DNA of 60,326 nt from Paenibacillus sp. J5C2022 (GTDB taxonomy: Bacteria; Bacillota; Bacilli; Paenibacillales; Paenibacillaceae), in contig NZ_JAOQJC010000047.1 in the NCBI RefSeq assembly GCF_025567625.1, forward strand, positions 1-60,326, written 5' to 3'. Position 1 is the first letter of the stretch. Every line of letters starts with the position of its first letter. The notes beneath the pieces were generated by a model. It was given only the letters and a program-made list of their open reading frames with translations, was not told where the DNA came from and searched no databases. Positions 8,253-16,090 of this stretch are shown one piece after another. Both the position numbers and the translations under genes were made by a program.

Positions 8253-8510
8253 CACGCCCCCTTTCGACACTCCAGTGTAGGTCCTACACTATTTCAGCTC
8301 ACACGCCCCCTTCCGGCGCTCCAGTGTAGGATTCCTACACTATTTCAGCTCGCACGCCCCCTTCCGGCGCTCCAGTGTAGGTTTCCTACACTATTTCAGC
8401 TCACACGCCCCCTTCCGGCGCTCCAGTGTAGGATTCCTACACTATTTCAGCTCGCACGCCCCCTTCCGGCGCTCCAGTGTAGGATTCCTACGCTATTCCG
8501 ACTCTCATGG
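8253..8510. repeat. Palindrome array B, 51-bp unit, five copies
   Basis: CACGCCCCC starts at 8253, 8302, 8353, 8404 and 8455. The units are 51 bp, and the first is 2 bp shorter. Each holds a palindrome with AGTGTAGG and CCTACACT arms around a short centre, beginning at 8274, 8323, 8374, 8425 and 8476. Because 51 is a multiple of three the array reads as a false repeated peptide in one frame. It follows sodA and precedes a gene remnant. Confidence 0.93.
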
Positions 8511-8747
8511 GTCGTTCCTCTGGCTTCTATTAATCAACTCGAACTTTATAAACTCTATATCATTAGACGAAAACCGCGAGCGATTCTCTGCTTGCTTTAT
8601 GACACAGTTCGTTGCCGGCTCAATGACATTGTCGAAGTTTATGCCGCCGCCTTGGACGCCTTTAAAAGGCTCGATCGTCTCCAGCGCCAAAGCTCCTTCT
8701 ATATGGCACTGCTCTATCTTCCTTACTTCGGCAAAGTTGGGGATTCG
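8505..8747 (-). pseudogene. Gene remnant of about 80 codons, no start codon seen
   Basis: On the minus strand a frame open from 8747 to the TGA at 8505-8507 reads like protein. It begins RIPNFAEVRKIEQCHIEGAL, includes GGGINFDNVIEPATNCVIKQ and ends near FELINRSQRNDP. A TAA lies just upstream (8748-8750), and the only early starts are non-standard (TTG 8690, two bases after GGAG). Composition is balanced and unlike the neighbouring repeats. The family was not recognised. It could be a short real gene from TTG 8690 or the 3' end of a gene whose 5' part is lost. Confidence 0.4.
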
Positions 8748-8827
8748 TTACACGGATTAGGCACATGCCGCATACAATGCAGGAGGATAAACGCCTACAG
8801 TTGGTGAAAAGGAGATGGATAGCTCGT

Positions 8828-9310
8828 ATGACAAATCCTACTTATAACGGCAACGGGCAAGCGCCGTTCACTCCCCAGGCATACCCGCTTCCCAATGCCG
8901 GCGGCTGCGGCTGCGGCGGCGGGCAGCAGCGGCCGATACTGCCTTGGGTGATTCCCGGGCTGATTCCGCCTGGACCGGGACCGTGGGGACCCGGACCTTG
9001 GGGGCCGCCAGGACCATGGGGACCTCCTGGACCCGGGCCTTGGCATCCGGGACCGTGGGGACCTCCCGGACCCGGGCCTTGGCATCCGGGGCCGCCGGGA
9101 CCTCCCGGACCCGGGCCTTGGCATCCGGGGCCGCCGGGACCTCCCGGACCCGGGCCTTGGCATCCGGGGCCGCCGGGACCTCCCGGACCCGGGCCTTGGC
9201 ATCCGGGACCGCCGGGACCTCCCGGACCGCCGCCGCGTCCGCCAGGACCGCCCAGACAGACGACTTCTTCTGCTCCGGCATATCCGTTCTATCCCGTCGA
9301 GCAGCCATAA
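8828..9310 (+). CDS. Gly/Pro/Trp/His-rich repeat protein
   Basis: About 160 residues. A short N-terminal region with GGCGCGGG (three glycines between cysteines) and a hydrophobic ILPWVIPGLIPPG precede a repeat region. The core is a 13-residue unit, GPPGPGPWHPGPP, encoded by a 39-bp minisatellite with CCTTGGCAT at 9038, 9077, 9116, 9155 and 9194. The pattern is broken at every unit, so it is not a continuous collagen Gly-X-Y helix. The start is uncertain: ATG 8828 follows AAGGAG at a long spacing, and an earlier AGGAGG at 8781 could serve TTG 8801. A spore-coat or surface role is possible but unproven. It ends in a terminator at 9321. Confidence 0.65.
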   Translation: MTNPTYNGNGQAPFTPQAYPLPNAGGCGCGGGQQRPILPWVIPGLIPPGPGPWGPGPWGPPGPWGPPGPGPWHPGPWGPPGPGPWHPGPPGPPGPGPWHPGPPGPPGPGPWHPGPPGPPGPGPWHPGPPGPPGPPPRPPGPPRQTTSSAPAYPFYPVEQP

Positions 9311-9320
9311 GTCAAGAGAA

Positions 9321-9355
9321 GCAGGCTCCCCAGTGCGGCTACTGGCGGAGCCTGC
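9321..9355 (+). terminator. Terminator of the Gly/Pro-rich gene
   Basis: Stem GCAGGCTCC/GGAGCCTGC with a loop of 17 bases, followed by TTGCT. Confidence 0.6.
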
Positions 9356-9371
9356 TTGCTGCGAACGAAAT

Positions 9372-9416
9372 AATAGCCCGTTGCTCCAGGGATTCACCTG
9401 GAGCAATGGGCTATTG
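9372..9416 (-). terminator. Terminator of the protease operon
   Basis: Near-perfect 19-bp stem, AATAGCCC.TTGCTCCAGG paired with CCTGGAGCAA.GGGCTATT, just past the protease stop codon. It lies between two convergent genes and may act in both directions. Confidence 0.65.
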
Positions 9417-9430
9417 TCCGACCTTGCATC

Positions 9431-10543
9431 TCATTTCTTGATCGCCTTGCCTGTGCCTGTCAGCAGCTTGAGCTGATCGTTCTCATACGCCGCCTTGTAC
9501 GTAACCTGATACTTGCTCAGCACGTATTCGCCGTCCTTCCGCTCATCCACCGACAGCAGTGCCGTCACCGTCGCTTCATCGTCTCGCGTCGTTACATGCA
9601 TATCGTCGATGACGACATTGCGTGTCATCAGGTAGCCTTCGCGGAACTTCACATAGCTGGTTCCTTCCTTCCAGTTGCCTCCCAGCAAGGAATAGGCATA
9701 GACGTAATCGCCGTTGTTCAAGCTGTCATAGAAGTGGGCAACCAGATAGCCCGCCATCTTATCCAGCGAGGTCTCCTCTTGCTCTTGTGCCGGTTCATCC
9801 AGAAGAGACAAGCCCGGGAGCATCGTCATCGGCTCCCTCGACCATCCCTCGGCCATAGGCAGCACATTCCCGATAGGGATACTGAAGCCTATTGCGCTGT
9901 CTTCGAGCCCCGCGGAATTAATGCCCAGCACCGCTCCGCTCTTCTTGTCCACCAGCGGACCGCCGCTATTGCCGGGTTCAATCGGAGCCGATATTTGATA
10001 CAGATCCTCGTAGGTGTAAGGGTCAATGTGCAGGCTCCGGTCTACGCCGCTAATAATGCCCGTCGTAATCGTGTTCTGGAAGCCGAGCGGGCTGCCTACC
10101 GCGAGCACCTCGTCGCCTACCTCCGCTTTGTCGTACCGGACGAGAGGAAGCGGCTCGGTCCCTTGCAGCTCGGGCACCCGGACGACAGCGATGTCCGTGT
10201 CCGTGCTGATGCCGATTACCTCGCCCTCCAGCTCGCGAGCATCCGCCGTTTTCACTGTGACGTGCCGCACTCCCGCCACGACATGGGCGTTCGTCAGCAG
10301 ATCGCCCTCCGAATTGTACAGGAATCCGGACCCTTGCGAGCCCGTGTCTGTCTCAATCATGACGACATGCTTCTGCGTCTGGAATATAATATCCTTCAGC
10401 GATTTGTTCTGTTCCCCTACGGCCAGCAGCGGCGCGCCTTGCAGCTCGGCAGGCACCTGAGCCTTCACATATATGCCGGCGGCTGAGCCGCCGACCAATA
10501 TAAGGGCGGAACCGATTAAGCCGATCCATCCGTTTTTATTCAT
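9431..10543 (-). CDS. S1C serine protease, HtrA/trypsin-like, without PDZ domain
   Basis: 370 residues. An N-terminal membrane segment (about 6-26) anchors a trypsin-like domain (about 50-230) on the outer face. The catalytic triad is visible: His in LLTNAHVV, Asp in TDTDIAVV and Ser in EPGNSGGPLV. No PDZ domain follows. Instead there is a C-terminal alpha+beta region of about 120 residues (from AGYLVAHFYDSLNNGDYVYAYSLL), which resembles NTF2-like or DUF4878-type folds in outline. Translation starts after AAGGGGG at ATG 10543. It is 12 bp downstream of the zinc-ribbon gene, so the two are probably one envelope-stress operon. Confidence 0.87.
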   Translation of the reverse strand: MNKNGWIGLIGSALILVGGSAAGIYVKAQVPAELQGAPLLAVGEQNKSLKDIIFQTQKHVVMIETDTGSQGSGFLYNSEGDLLTNAHVVAGVRHVTVKTADARELEGEVIGISTDTDIAVVRVPELQGTEPLPLVRYDKAEVGDEVLAVGSPLGFQNTITTGIISGVDRSLHIDPYTYEDLYQISAPIEPGNSGGPLVDKKSGAVLGINSAGLEDSAIGFSIPIGNVLPMAEGWSREPMTMLPGLSLLDEPAQEQEETSLDKMAGYLVAHFYDSLNNGDYVYAYSLLGGNWKEGTSYVKFREGYLMTRNVVIDDMHVTTRDDEATVTALLSVDERKDGEYVLSKYQVTYKAAYENDQLKLLTGTGKAIKK

Positions 10544-10555
10544 CGTTACGCCCCC

Positions 10556-11908
10556 TTAATCCAAGTACCAGGTGGCATGATCCATCTCTACCGTAACCTG
10601 ATCCGTCTGAGCTCCGTATACGGTCGCCGTATAGGTCATCTCTTCACCCGGCTCAACATAGTTGGGAGTCGCATCAGCCGTGCCTTCGGCTATTTTCTCG
10701 CCGGCACTGTTTTTTACAATATAATTCACCTTAATGGAGTATATCGGTCTCGTTGCCACGTTCATCAGCGTGCCTTCAATGGTCAGATCTCCGAATTCAT
10801 CCAATGTCAGATCGACATCAATCTGCTTCACTGCCGCAGTCTGATTCACCAGATCCTCCTCCGCCGCCCTCTGCATCGCCTGCTCAATCCGCTGCTGCTC
10901 CGCTTGCTCATACCGCTGCTGCGCATTTTTGACGTCTTCGCTCAGCTCTTTCAGCACAGCATCGTCCTTCAGCCAGGTACTCGCATAACCGATCGATTCA
11001 AGCGCGTTCGTATACTTCCGCTTGTGGATCAGATCTTCTACTTTATCGGAAGTAATCGTCCGAATTCTGTTCACAATCTGTTCCTGCAATGTTGACGCAT
11101 CTTCGCCGGCGAGCCCGTTGACCACATTCAGCATTTCCCCCAGATCCTTCACATTCGTCAGCGAATCAAGCTCGCTCTCCAGGTTCAACACCGTCAGCTT
11201 CATATCCAGCCCTTCCAGCTTCTCTCGCAGCTTGCCGTAGATTGGTTCCTTATGTCCGTTGAAATCGCTCTTCAGCTTATCGAGCAGTTCTTCCGCTTCT
11301 ATGATATTGCCCGACAGAAGTTGACCTTCTACATCGGCTGCCATTCCTTCAAGCTTCATCACATGATGAATGATCGCCTGATCCGCCGCAAGCGCAGCGA
11401 AGTCCGGCCGCTCCGCCGATGCGTCGGTAAGCAGATCCAGTGCTTTATTGTAGTCTCCGCTCATCGCAGAGACTTTCGCATCCGACTGAAGCTTAAGCAC
11501 CCGCTCGTTAATGCTCTGCTCGTATTGATAATAGAAGTACAGAGAGACGGCCATCCCCAGCGCAAGCACGCTCAAGGCAGCCGCAGTGCCCCAGCTGATT
11601 CCCGTCTCGCTGCGAGCCTTGCGTCCGACCGCCTCCACGGCCGCGTTGCCTGCAGCCGCTTCCAGCTCTGCTCTCCGGATGATCGCTACTTGCTCCTTAT
11701 TTCCCCCCTCAATCGTATCCACGGCAGCTTGAGCCGCTTCATTCAAGCCATTCTGTTCCGCCTTCAAGTCAGCCTCTTCGGACGGCACTCCCGTCCATAT
11801 CGTCTTCTCCTCCGCCCCGATTACTTTATGCGCATGCAGCCGCCTTCCGCATTGACTGCAGAAGACAGCATCGTCGGCAAAGCTTCTAATACAATGATGG
11901 CAATACAC
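10556..11908 (-). CDS. Zinc-ribbon membrane protein with coiled coil and FxLYD-like domain
   Basis: 450 residues. A zinc ribbon at the start (CHHC at 3-6, CSQC at about 17-20) faces the cytoplasm. One membrane helix follows (about 115-135, AALSVLALGMAVSLYFYYQY). The rest is helical (LQSDAKVSAMSGDYNKALDLL, TPR-like; then a Glu/Gln-rich coiled coil around 310-350), and the final 90 residues are beta-rich (VDLTLDEFGDLTIEGTLMNV), like FxLYD domains. It resembles Bacillus YvbJ-type proteins in layout. The GTG start is preceded by GGGAGATGA. It is the first gene of a two-gene operon with the protease, so it may sense or guide that enzyme. Confidence 0.78.
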   Translation of the reverse strand: MYCHHCIRSFADDAVFCSQCGRRLHAHKVIGAEEKTIWTGVPSEEADLKAEQNGLNEAAQAAVDTIEGGNKEQVAIIRRAELEAAAGNAAVEAVGRKARSETGISWGTAAALSVLALGMAVSLYFYYQYEQSINERVLKLQSDAKVSAMSGDYNKALDLLTDASAERPDFAALAADQAIIHHVMKLEGMAADVEGQLLSGNIIEAEELLDKLKSDFNGHKEPIYGKLREKLEGLDMKLTVLNLESELDSLTNVKDLGEMLNVVNGLAGEDASTLQEQIVNRIRTITSDKVEDLIHKRKYTNALESIGYASTWLKDDAVLKELSEDVKNAQQRYEQAEQQRIEQAMQRAAEEDLVNQTAAVKQIDVDLTLDEFGDLTIEGTLMNVATRPIYSIKVNYIVKNSAGEKIAEGTADATPNYVEPGEEMTYTATVYGAQTDQVTVEMDHATWYLD

Positions 11909-12018
11909 GTATCTTTCATCTCCCAGACCCGTCGTTCTCTCTATCTCGCATATATTCCTCTATTCTATATCATGCAGTAAATAATCTCCATTTCAAAATA
12001 GTGGGAAGGTCAATGCGG

Positions 12019-12060
12019 CAAAAAAAAGACATAGCAGCGCGAAACAGCCTGCCATGTCTT
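12019..12060 (-). terminator. Rho-independent terminator of araB
   Basis: 12-bp stem AAGACATAGCAG/CTGCCATGTCTT (one mismatch), followed on the minus strand by a run of eight T (complement of 12019-12028). Confidence 0.88.
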
Positions 12061-12069
12061 GTATATACG

Positions 12070-13761
12070 CTACTCGTGCAAGGATAGTTCCTTGAAATTC
12101 CGCAATCGTTTCATGACATCGTTGCCGCCGCGTCCATAATAATCATGAAGCTGGATATATTCTGCATACAGTTTGTTGTACATTTCCACATTCTCGGGGA
12201 TCGGCTTGAACGTCTCTTTCCTCACGTGAGCCATCCGCTCGGCAGCGGCTACGATGCCATCGTAGCCGCCCTTGTCCGCTCCCGCCGCTACTGCGCCGAA
12301 CATGGCCGCCCCGAGCGCAGGCGTCTGCCTGGAAGCCGCGATTTTGATTTCCCGATTCGTTACGTCGGCGTATATCTGCATGAGCAGCGCATTTTTCTGG
12401 GGCAATCCACCGCAGGCGTACAGCTCCGTCACCTCCACGCCGCCGCTTTGGAACGCTTCCACGATTTTGCGTGTGCCGAACGCCGTCGCTTCCAGCAGCG
12501 AGCGGTACACTTCCCAGGGCTTCGTCTGCAGCGTCATGCCCAGTATCGTGCCGGTCAGCGCCGTATCCACCAGCACCGAACGGTTGCCGTTCCACCAATC
12601 CAGCGCCAGCAGGCCCGACTCGCCGGGCTTCAGCTCCGCAGCTCTTCGGGTCAGATAGCCGTGGACATGCTCGCCTTCCGATTCCGCTTCCCGATGTACA
12701 TAAGCAGGCACCGCTTCGTTCACGTACCATTCGAAAATATCTCCGACCGCAGATTGCCCTGCTTCATAGCCGTAATAGCCGGGAATGATGCCGTCCTCCA
12801 CCACACCGCATATGCCTTCCACTTCCTTCTCCTCGTCGCTTAGCAGCAGGTGGCATAACGACGTGCCCATCGCCATAACCAGCTTGCCCTTCGTTACGAC
12901 GCCGACGCCCAGCACGGCCGCATGCGCGTCAATAATGCCAGTGGCGACAGCCGTTCCCGGCATCAATCCGATTCGAGCGGCCTTCTCTTCCGTCAGCTCC
13001 CCCGCCTTGGAGCCAAGCGGCACGACATCGCCTCTCAGCTTCGTAACCGTCAAGTCGGCGAGCCGCGGGTCAAGCTCCTTGAAGAAGTCTGCTGCCGGAT
13101 AGCCGTCACGCTTATGCCAGATCGCCTTGTAGCCTGCCGTACAGCTATTGCGAACGATGCGGCCGGTCAGCTGTCCAATCACCCAATCCGCCGCCTCCAC
13201 GAACTGATCGGCTCTCTCGTAGATGTCAGGCGCTTCGTTCAGAATCTGCCACGCCTTCGCCATCATCCACTCCGAAGAGATCTTCCCTCCGTAGCGACCG
13301 AGCCATGCTTCCCCACGCTTCTCTGCAAGCTCGTTGATACGATTCGCTTCCTCTTGCGCCGCATGGTGCTTCCACAGCTTCACCCAGCTGTGCGGATTGT
13401 CGCGATATTCCGGCAGCAGGCAGAGCGGCCTCCCCGCTTCATCGACCGGCAGCATCGTACATGCCGTGAAGTCGATGCCGATCCCGATAATGTCCTCGGG
13501 CGCAATGCCCGTCTCCCTGATTACGGCAGGTATGGATTGCTCCAGCACCTCCATATAATCCTCGGGATGCTGCAAGGCCCAGTCCGGCTCCAGCTTGACC
13601 CGGGATTCCGGCAGCTCCTCATCGATGACATGATGACGATATGGCGTCACATGATCCGCCAGCTCCGCCCCGTTCGACAAGTCGACCAATACCGCGCGTC
13701 CCGACTGCGTCCCGTAATCTACCCCAATCGCATACTTATTGTTGCTACTCATCGGCTCCAT
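12070..13761 (-). CDS. araB: Ribulokinase (AraB)
   Basis: 563 residues from ATG 13761 (or 560 from ATG 13752), close to the usual 560. It phosphorylates L-ribulose to L-ribulose 5-phosphate in arabinose catabolism. FGGY kinase features are clear: YAIGVDYGTQSGRAV phosphate loop at the start, GIGIDFTACTMLP, then GYKAIWHK, the MAMGTSLCHLL region, and the LYACGGLPQKNALLMQ ATP-site motif near the end. No araA or araD is adjacent in this window, which is unusual for Bacillota. A weak cre-like site lies about 90 bp upstream. The reading frame extends upstream of the chosen start, but that extension lacks a ribosome site. Confidence 0.94.
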   Translation of the reverse strand: MEPMSSNNKYAIGVDYGTQSGRAVLVDLSNGAELADHVTPYRHHVIDEELPESRVKLEPDWALQHPEDYMEVLEQSIPAVIRETGIAPEDIIGIGIDFTACTMLPVDEAGRPLCLLPEYRDNPHSWVKLWKHHAAQEEANRINELAEKRGEAWLGRYGGKISSEWMMAKAWQILNEAPDIYERADQFVEAADWVIGQLTGRIVRNSCTAGYKAIWHKRDGYPAADFFKELDPRLADLTVTKLRGDVVPLGSKAGELTEEKAARIGLMPGTAVATGIIDAHAAVLGVGVVTKGKLVMAMGTSLCHLLLSDEEKEVEGICGVVEDGIIPGYYGYEAGQSAVGDIFEWYVNEAVPAYVHREAESEGEHVHGYLTRRAAELKPGESGLLALDWWNGNRSVLVDTALTGTILGMTLQTKPWEVYRSLLEATAFGTRKIVEAFQSGGVEVTELYACGGLPQKNALLMQIYADVTNREIKIAASRQTPALGAAMFGAVAAGADKGGYDGIVAAAERMAHVRKETFKPIPENVEMYNKLYAEYIQLHDYYGRGGNDVMKRLRNFKELSLHE

Positions 13762-13848
13762 ATTCCCCCCAGTAATTTTGATCGCATTGGCGCTTTCTCC
13801 ATGCTTCTTCAGAAATTGCCTCTCCAGCAATCGGCAGCCCCTCGCACA

Positions 13849-13862
13849 ATGCAGCGCTTTCA
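13849..13862 (-). promoter_or_regulatory. Possible cre site upstream of araB
   Basis: Read on the minus strand it is TGAAAGCGCTGCAT, 11 of 14 matches to the cre consensus with the central CG intact. Its position about 90 bp before the araB start fits catabolite repression. Confidence 0.35.
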
Positions 13863-14027
13863 CAACAGGCGAATCCGGACGCCGTTACCCTTCCCGTTTC
13901 CAATTCTTCCCCAACACTTCTTCCGGCATTATCGCATTTTGTTCGCTAGCTAGTCTTCACCATCATACCCTTTTACGGTAAATTTCGCCATCGCTGCTTC
14001 CGAAAGATGAAGGTCTGATGAACTGTA

Positions 14028-14057
14028 TTGACTTTCATTACAGTTCTCGACCATAAT
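14028..14057 (+). promoter_or_regulatory. Sigma-A type promoter of trxB
   Basis: TTGACT, 18-bp spacer, CATAAT. It lies about 35 bp before ATG 14091, which has GGGAGG upstream. Confidence 0.55.
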
Positions 14058-14090
14058 AGCGTTATTAGGCATTATAGGGAGGACATTATT

Positions 14091-15032
14091 ATGCACAAAA
14101 CCATCATTATCGGAACAGGACCCGCCGGCTTGACCGCGGCCATCTATCTTGCCCGCGCGAATATGATGCCGCTCGTCATTGAAGGCTGGCAGCCCGGCGG
14201 GCAATTGACCACAACGACCGAGGTGGAGAACTTCCCCGGATTCCCCGACGGTATTCTGGGCAGCGAGCTGATGTCGAATATGCGCAAGCAAGCGCAGCGC
14301 TTCGGCGCCGTCTTCAAGACCGGCTCCGTCAAGAGCGTAGACTTCAGCAAGCGGCCATACACCCTGGAAGTGGAAGGCATCGGCCAGCTTCAGGCGGAAT
14401 CCGTCATTGTATCCACAGGCGCTTCTGCGAAATATCTCGGCATTCCCGGAGAGCGGGAGAATGTGGGACGAGGAGTTAGCACTTGCGCGACTTGCGACGG
14501 CTTCTTCTTCCGCGGCAAACGCCTGATTGTGGTCGGCGGCGGGGATTCCGCCATGGAGGAAGCGGGCTTCCTGACACGCTTCGCTTCGGAGGTACGGCTA
14601 GTTCATCGGCGCGAGGAGCTTAGAGCTTCCAAGATCATGCAAGATCGCGCTCGCGCCAACGAGAAAATGAGCTGGAGCCTGAACTGCACGCCTCTGGAAA
14701 TTGTCGCCGGCGACAACGGCCTGCAAGGTCTGCGCGTTCGTCATAATGAGACGGGAGAAGAGGAGCTGCTGGAAGCGGACGGCGTATTCGTGGCGATCGG
14801 TCACACCCCGAACACAGGCTTCCTGGGAGGAGCCGTCGATACAGACGGACAAGGCTATATTCTAGTAAAACCCGGTACGAGCGCGACGAATATCCCCGGT
14901 GTATTCGCTTGCGGCGATGTGCAGGACAACACTTATCGGCAAGCCATTACGGCAGCAGGCAGCGGCTGTATGGCCGCATTGGACTGCGAACGGTATTTGG
15001 AGGAGCAGGAGCATGCGCTGGAACACGTGTAA
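14091..15032 (+). CDS. trxB: Thioredoxin reductase
   Basis: 313 residues, the standard low-molecular-weight form. It transfers electrons from NADPH through FAD to thioredoxin. FAD site GTGPAGLTAAIYLARA is at the N-terminus. The redox-active CATC lies in STCATCDGFFF, within the NADPH domain whose site is VVGGGDSAMEE with HRREELRASK behind it. The second FAD motif GVFACGDVQDNTYRQAITAAGSG is near the end. ATG 14091 is chosen for its GGGAGG site. It is not next to whiG/hprK-type genes as in some relatives, so it may be a second trxB-like copy in the genome; this cannot be told here. Confidence 0.93.
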   Translation: MHKTIIIGTGPAGLTAAIYLARANMMPLVIEGWQPGGQLTTTTEVENFPGFPDGILGSELMSNMRKQAQRFGAVFKTGSVKSVDFSKRPYTLEVEGIGQLQAESVIVSTGASAKYLGIPGERENVGRGVSTCATCDGFFFRGKRLIVVGGGDSAMEEAGFLTRFASEVRLVHRREELRASKIMQDRARANEKMSWSLNCTPLEIVAGDNGLQGLRVRHNETGEEELLEADGVFVAIGHTPNTGFLGGAVDTDGQGYILVKPGTSATNIPGVFACGDVQDNTYRQAITAAGSGCMAALDCERYLEEQEHALEHV

Positions 15033-15093
15033 TTTTGGGTGAATTTGCATAACCCTCTAGTCCGGTGAAGGCAATTCATGTATAATTAATGGC

Positions 15094-15210
15094 GTTGAGA
15101 GTTCACAATATAACGGCACTGCTACCGCAACCTGTTCCACTATATACGCTTCGCGAGAGCGGCGCTACCCGGGAAGGATGCTTTCCACTACGGTGGGAAT
15201 GCATCTTTTT
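15094..15210 (+). ncRNA. Possible small RNA or long trxB 3' end with terminator
   Basis: A TATAAT hexamer at 15082-15087 is followed by about 90 bases able to form small hairpins (CGCTTCGCGAGAGCG near 15148). A good terminator stem then follows: GATGC.TTTCCAC/GTGGGAA.GCATC (15177-15205) with five T. The distance from the trxB stop (145 bp) is long for a plain trxB terminator. A clear -35 box is missing. It may simply be the end of the trxB mRNA. Confidence 0.3.
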
Positions 15211-15255
15211 CGTTTTTTACGTATATATCGACTTGTTGCGGCCATACTATATGTG

Positions 15256-15334
15256 CAGCCTCATATGCTTGTTAGCTCTGAGAATGCGGATCTCAATCCG
15301 TATTTTTAACCTACAAGATAAGCATATGGGGCTG
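15256..15334 (+). other. Large stem-loop enclosing a small terminator-like hairpin
   Basis: Outer arms CAGCC.TCATATGCTTGT and ACAAG...AAGCATATG.GGCTG pair across about 50 bases. Inside, ATGCGGAT-CTCA-ATCCGTAT plus five T forms a compact terminator-like hairpin (15285-15307). It sits in the 548-bp gap between trxB and dps. It may be a structured RNA or a small inverted-repeat element. Confidence 0.45.
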
Positions 15335-15392
15335 TTTTCCGTTTTCCTGTTTCGGATTGAGCTTAATCGTTTAATAAGTGTAGAGAACATCC

Positions 15393-15426
15393 TTGACAAA
15401 TGACTATTATTTTGTAATAATTATAA
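15393..15426 (+). promoter_or_regulatory. dps promoter with PerR-like box
   Basis: TTGACA at 15393-15398, with a TAATAA/AATAAT -10 region at 15415-15421. Overlapping the -10, bases 15412-15426 read on the minus strand as TTATAATTATTACAA, 14 of 15 matches to the PerR box TTATAATNATTATAA. This predicts peroxide-inducible expression through PerR. The transcript would have a leader of about 150 bases. Confidence 0.72.
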
Positions 15427-15580
15427 ACAAGGATTTGATCTAATTTAATCTCCTTTGTATTCGAACGTTGAATATGGCTGCCCCTGAACCAAGGTATCGC
15501 CAAGCGGAAAAAGGCGCAGACTACACAAGAACATAGCAGCGAACAGCGCGACCACTTATCTATGAAAGGATGTATGAATC

Positions 15581-16027
15581 ATGAACAAACCGACAACGAT
15601 CCAGGACCACTTGAACCGTCAAATTGCCAATTGGAGTGTATTGTATATAAAACTTCACAACTATCATTGGTATGTGAAAGGCTCGCAGTTCTTCACTCTG
15701 CATGAGAAATTCCAGGAATTCTATGAGGAAGCGGCGCTGCATGTCGACGAAATTGCGGAACGCTTGCTGGCCATTAAAGGACAGCCGATCGCCAAAATGA
15801 GCGACTACCTGCAAGAGTCCAGTCTGAATGAGGCGGAAGGCAACGAAACGGCAGTGGAAATGGTGGACCACCTCATTCACGACTTCTCGCTTATTATCGA
15901 CGAGCTGAAGGAAGGCATGGAGGCCGCCCAATCGGCGGGAGACGAGACGACAGCGGATATGCTGCTTGCCATCCATACTTCGCTTGAGAAGCATGTCTGG
16001 ATGCTGAGCGCCTTCAACGGCCGCTAA
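15581..16027 (+). CDS. dps: Dps/MrgA family DNA-protecting ferritin
   Basis: 148 residues. Twelve subunits form a shell that oxidises Fe(II) with peroxide, stores iron and often coats DNA. The inter-subunit ferroxidase ligands are all present: His29 (NYHWYVKG), His41 (TLHEKF), Asp56 and Glu60 (HVDEIAERLLAIKG). The length and the KGSQFFTLHEKF segment match the Bacillota MrgA/Dps branch. AAAGGA precedes ATG 15581. It is a single gene between a PerR-like box and a strong terminator, and it is the best-supported member of a peroxide regulon here. Confidence 0.96.
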   Translation: MNKPTTIQDHLNRQIANWSVLYIKLHNYHWYVKGSQFFTLHEKFQEFYEEAALHVDEIAERLLAIKGQPIAKMSDYLQESSLNEAEGNETAVEMVDHLIHDFSLIIDELKEGMEAAQSAGDETTADMLLAIHTSLEKHVWMLSAFNGR

Positions 16028-16033
16028 CATTGG

Positions 16034-16082
16034 AAAGGCTGCAGTCCTGCGCGCGAATGGCGCGGAGCTGCAGCCTTTTTTT
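16034..16082 (+). terminator. Rho-independent terminator of dps
   Basis: Stem AAAGGCTGCAG/CTGCAGCCTTT with a GC-rich inner part and seven T following. Confidence 0.9.
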
Positions 16083-16090
16083 CAACACTC

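Noticed and set aside
8214..8807. 197-codon plus-strand frame through array B
   Set aside because: The 51-bp unit is divisible by three, so the repeated peptide is automatic.
8795..9441. Arg/Ser-rich and Ala/Val-rich frames opposite and beside the Gly/Pro gene
   Set aside because: They are shadows of the GC-rich 39-bp minisatellite. The chosen frame best matches a protein-like start and end and has a terminator.
13950..14291. 113-codon minus-strand frame between araB and trxB
   Set aside because: It overlaps the trxB start, promoter and ribosome site and has no good site of its own.
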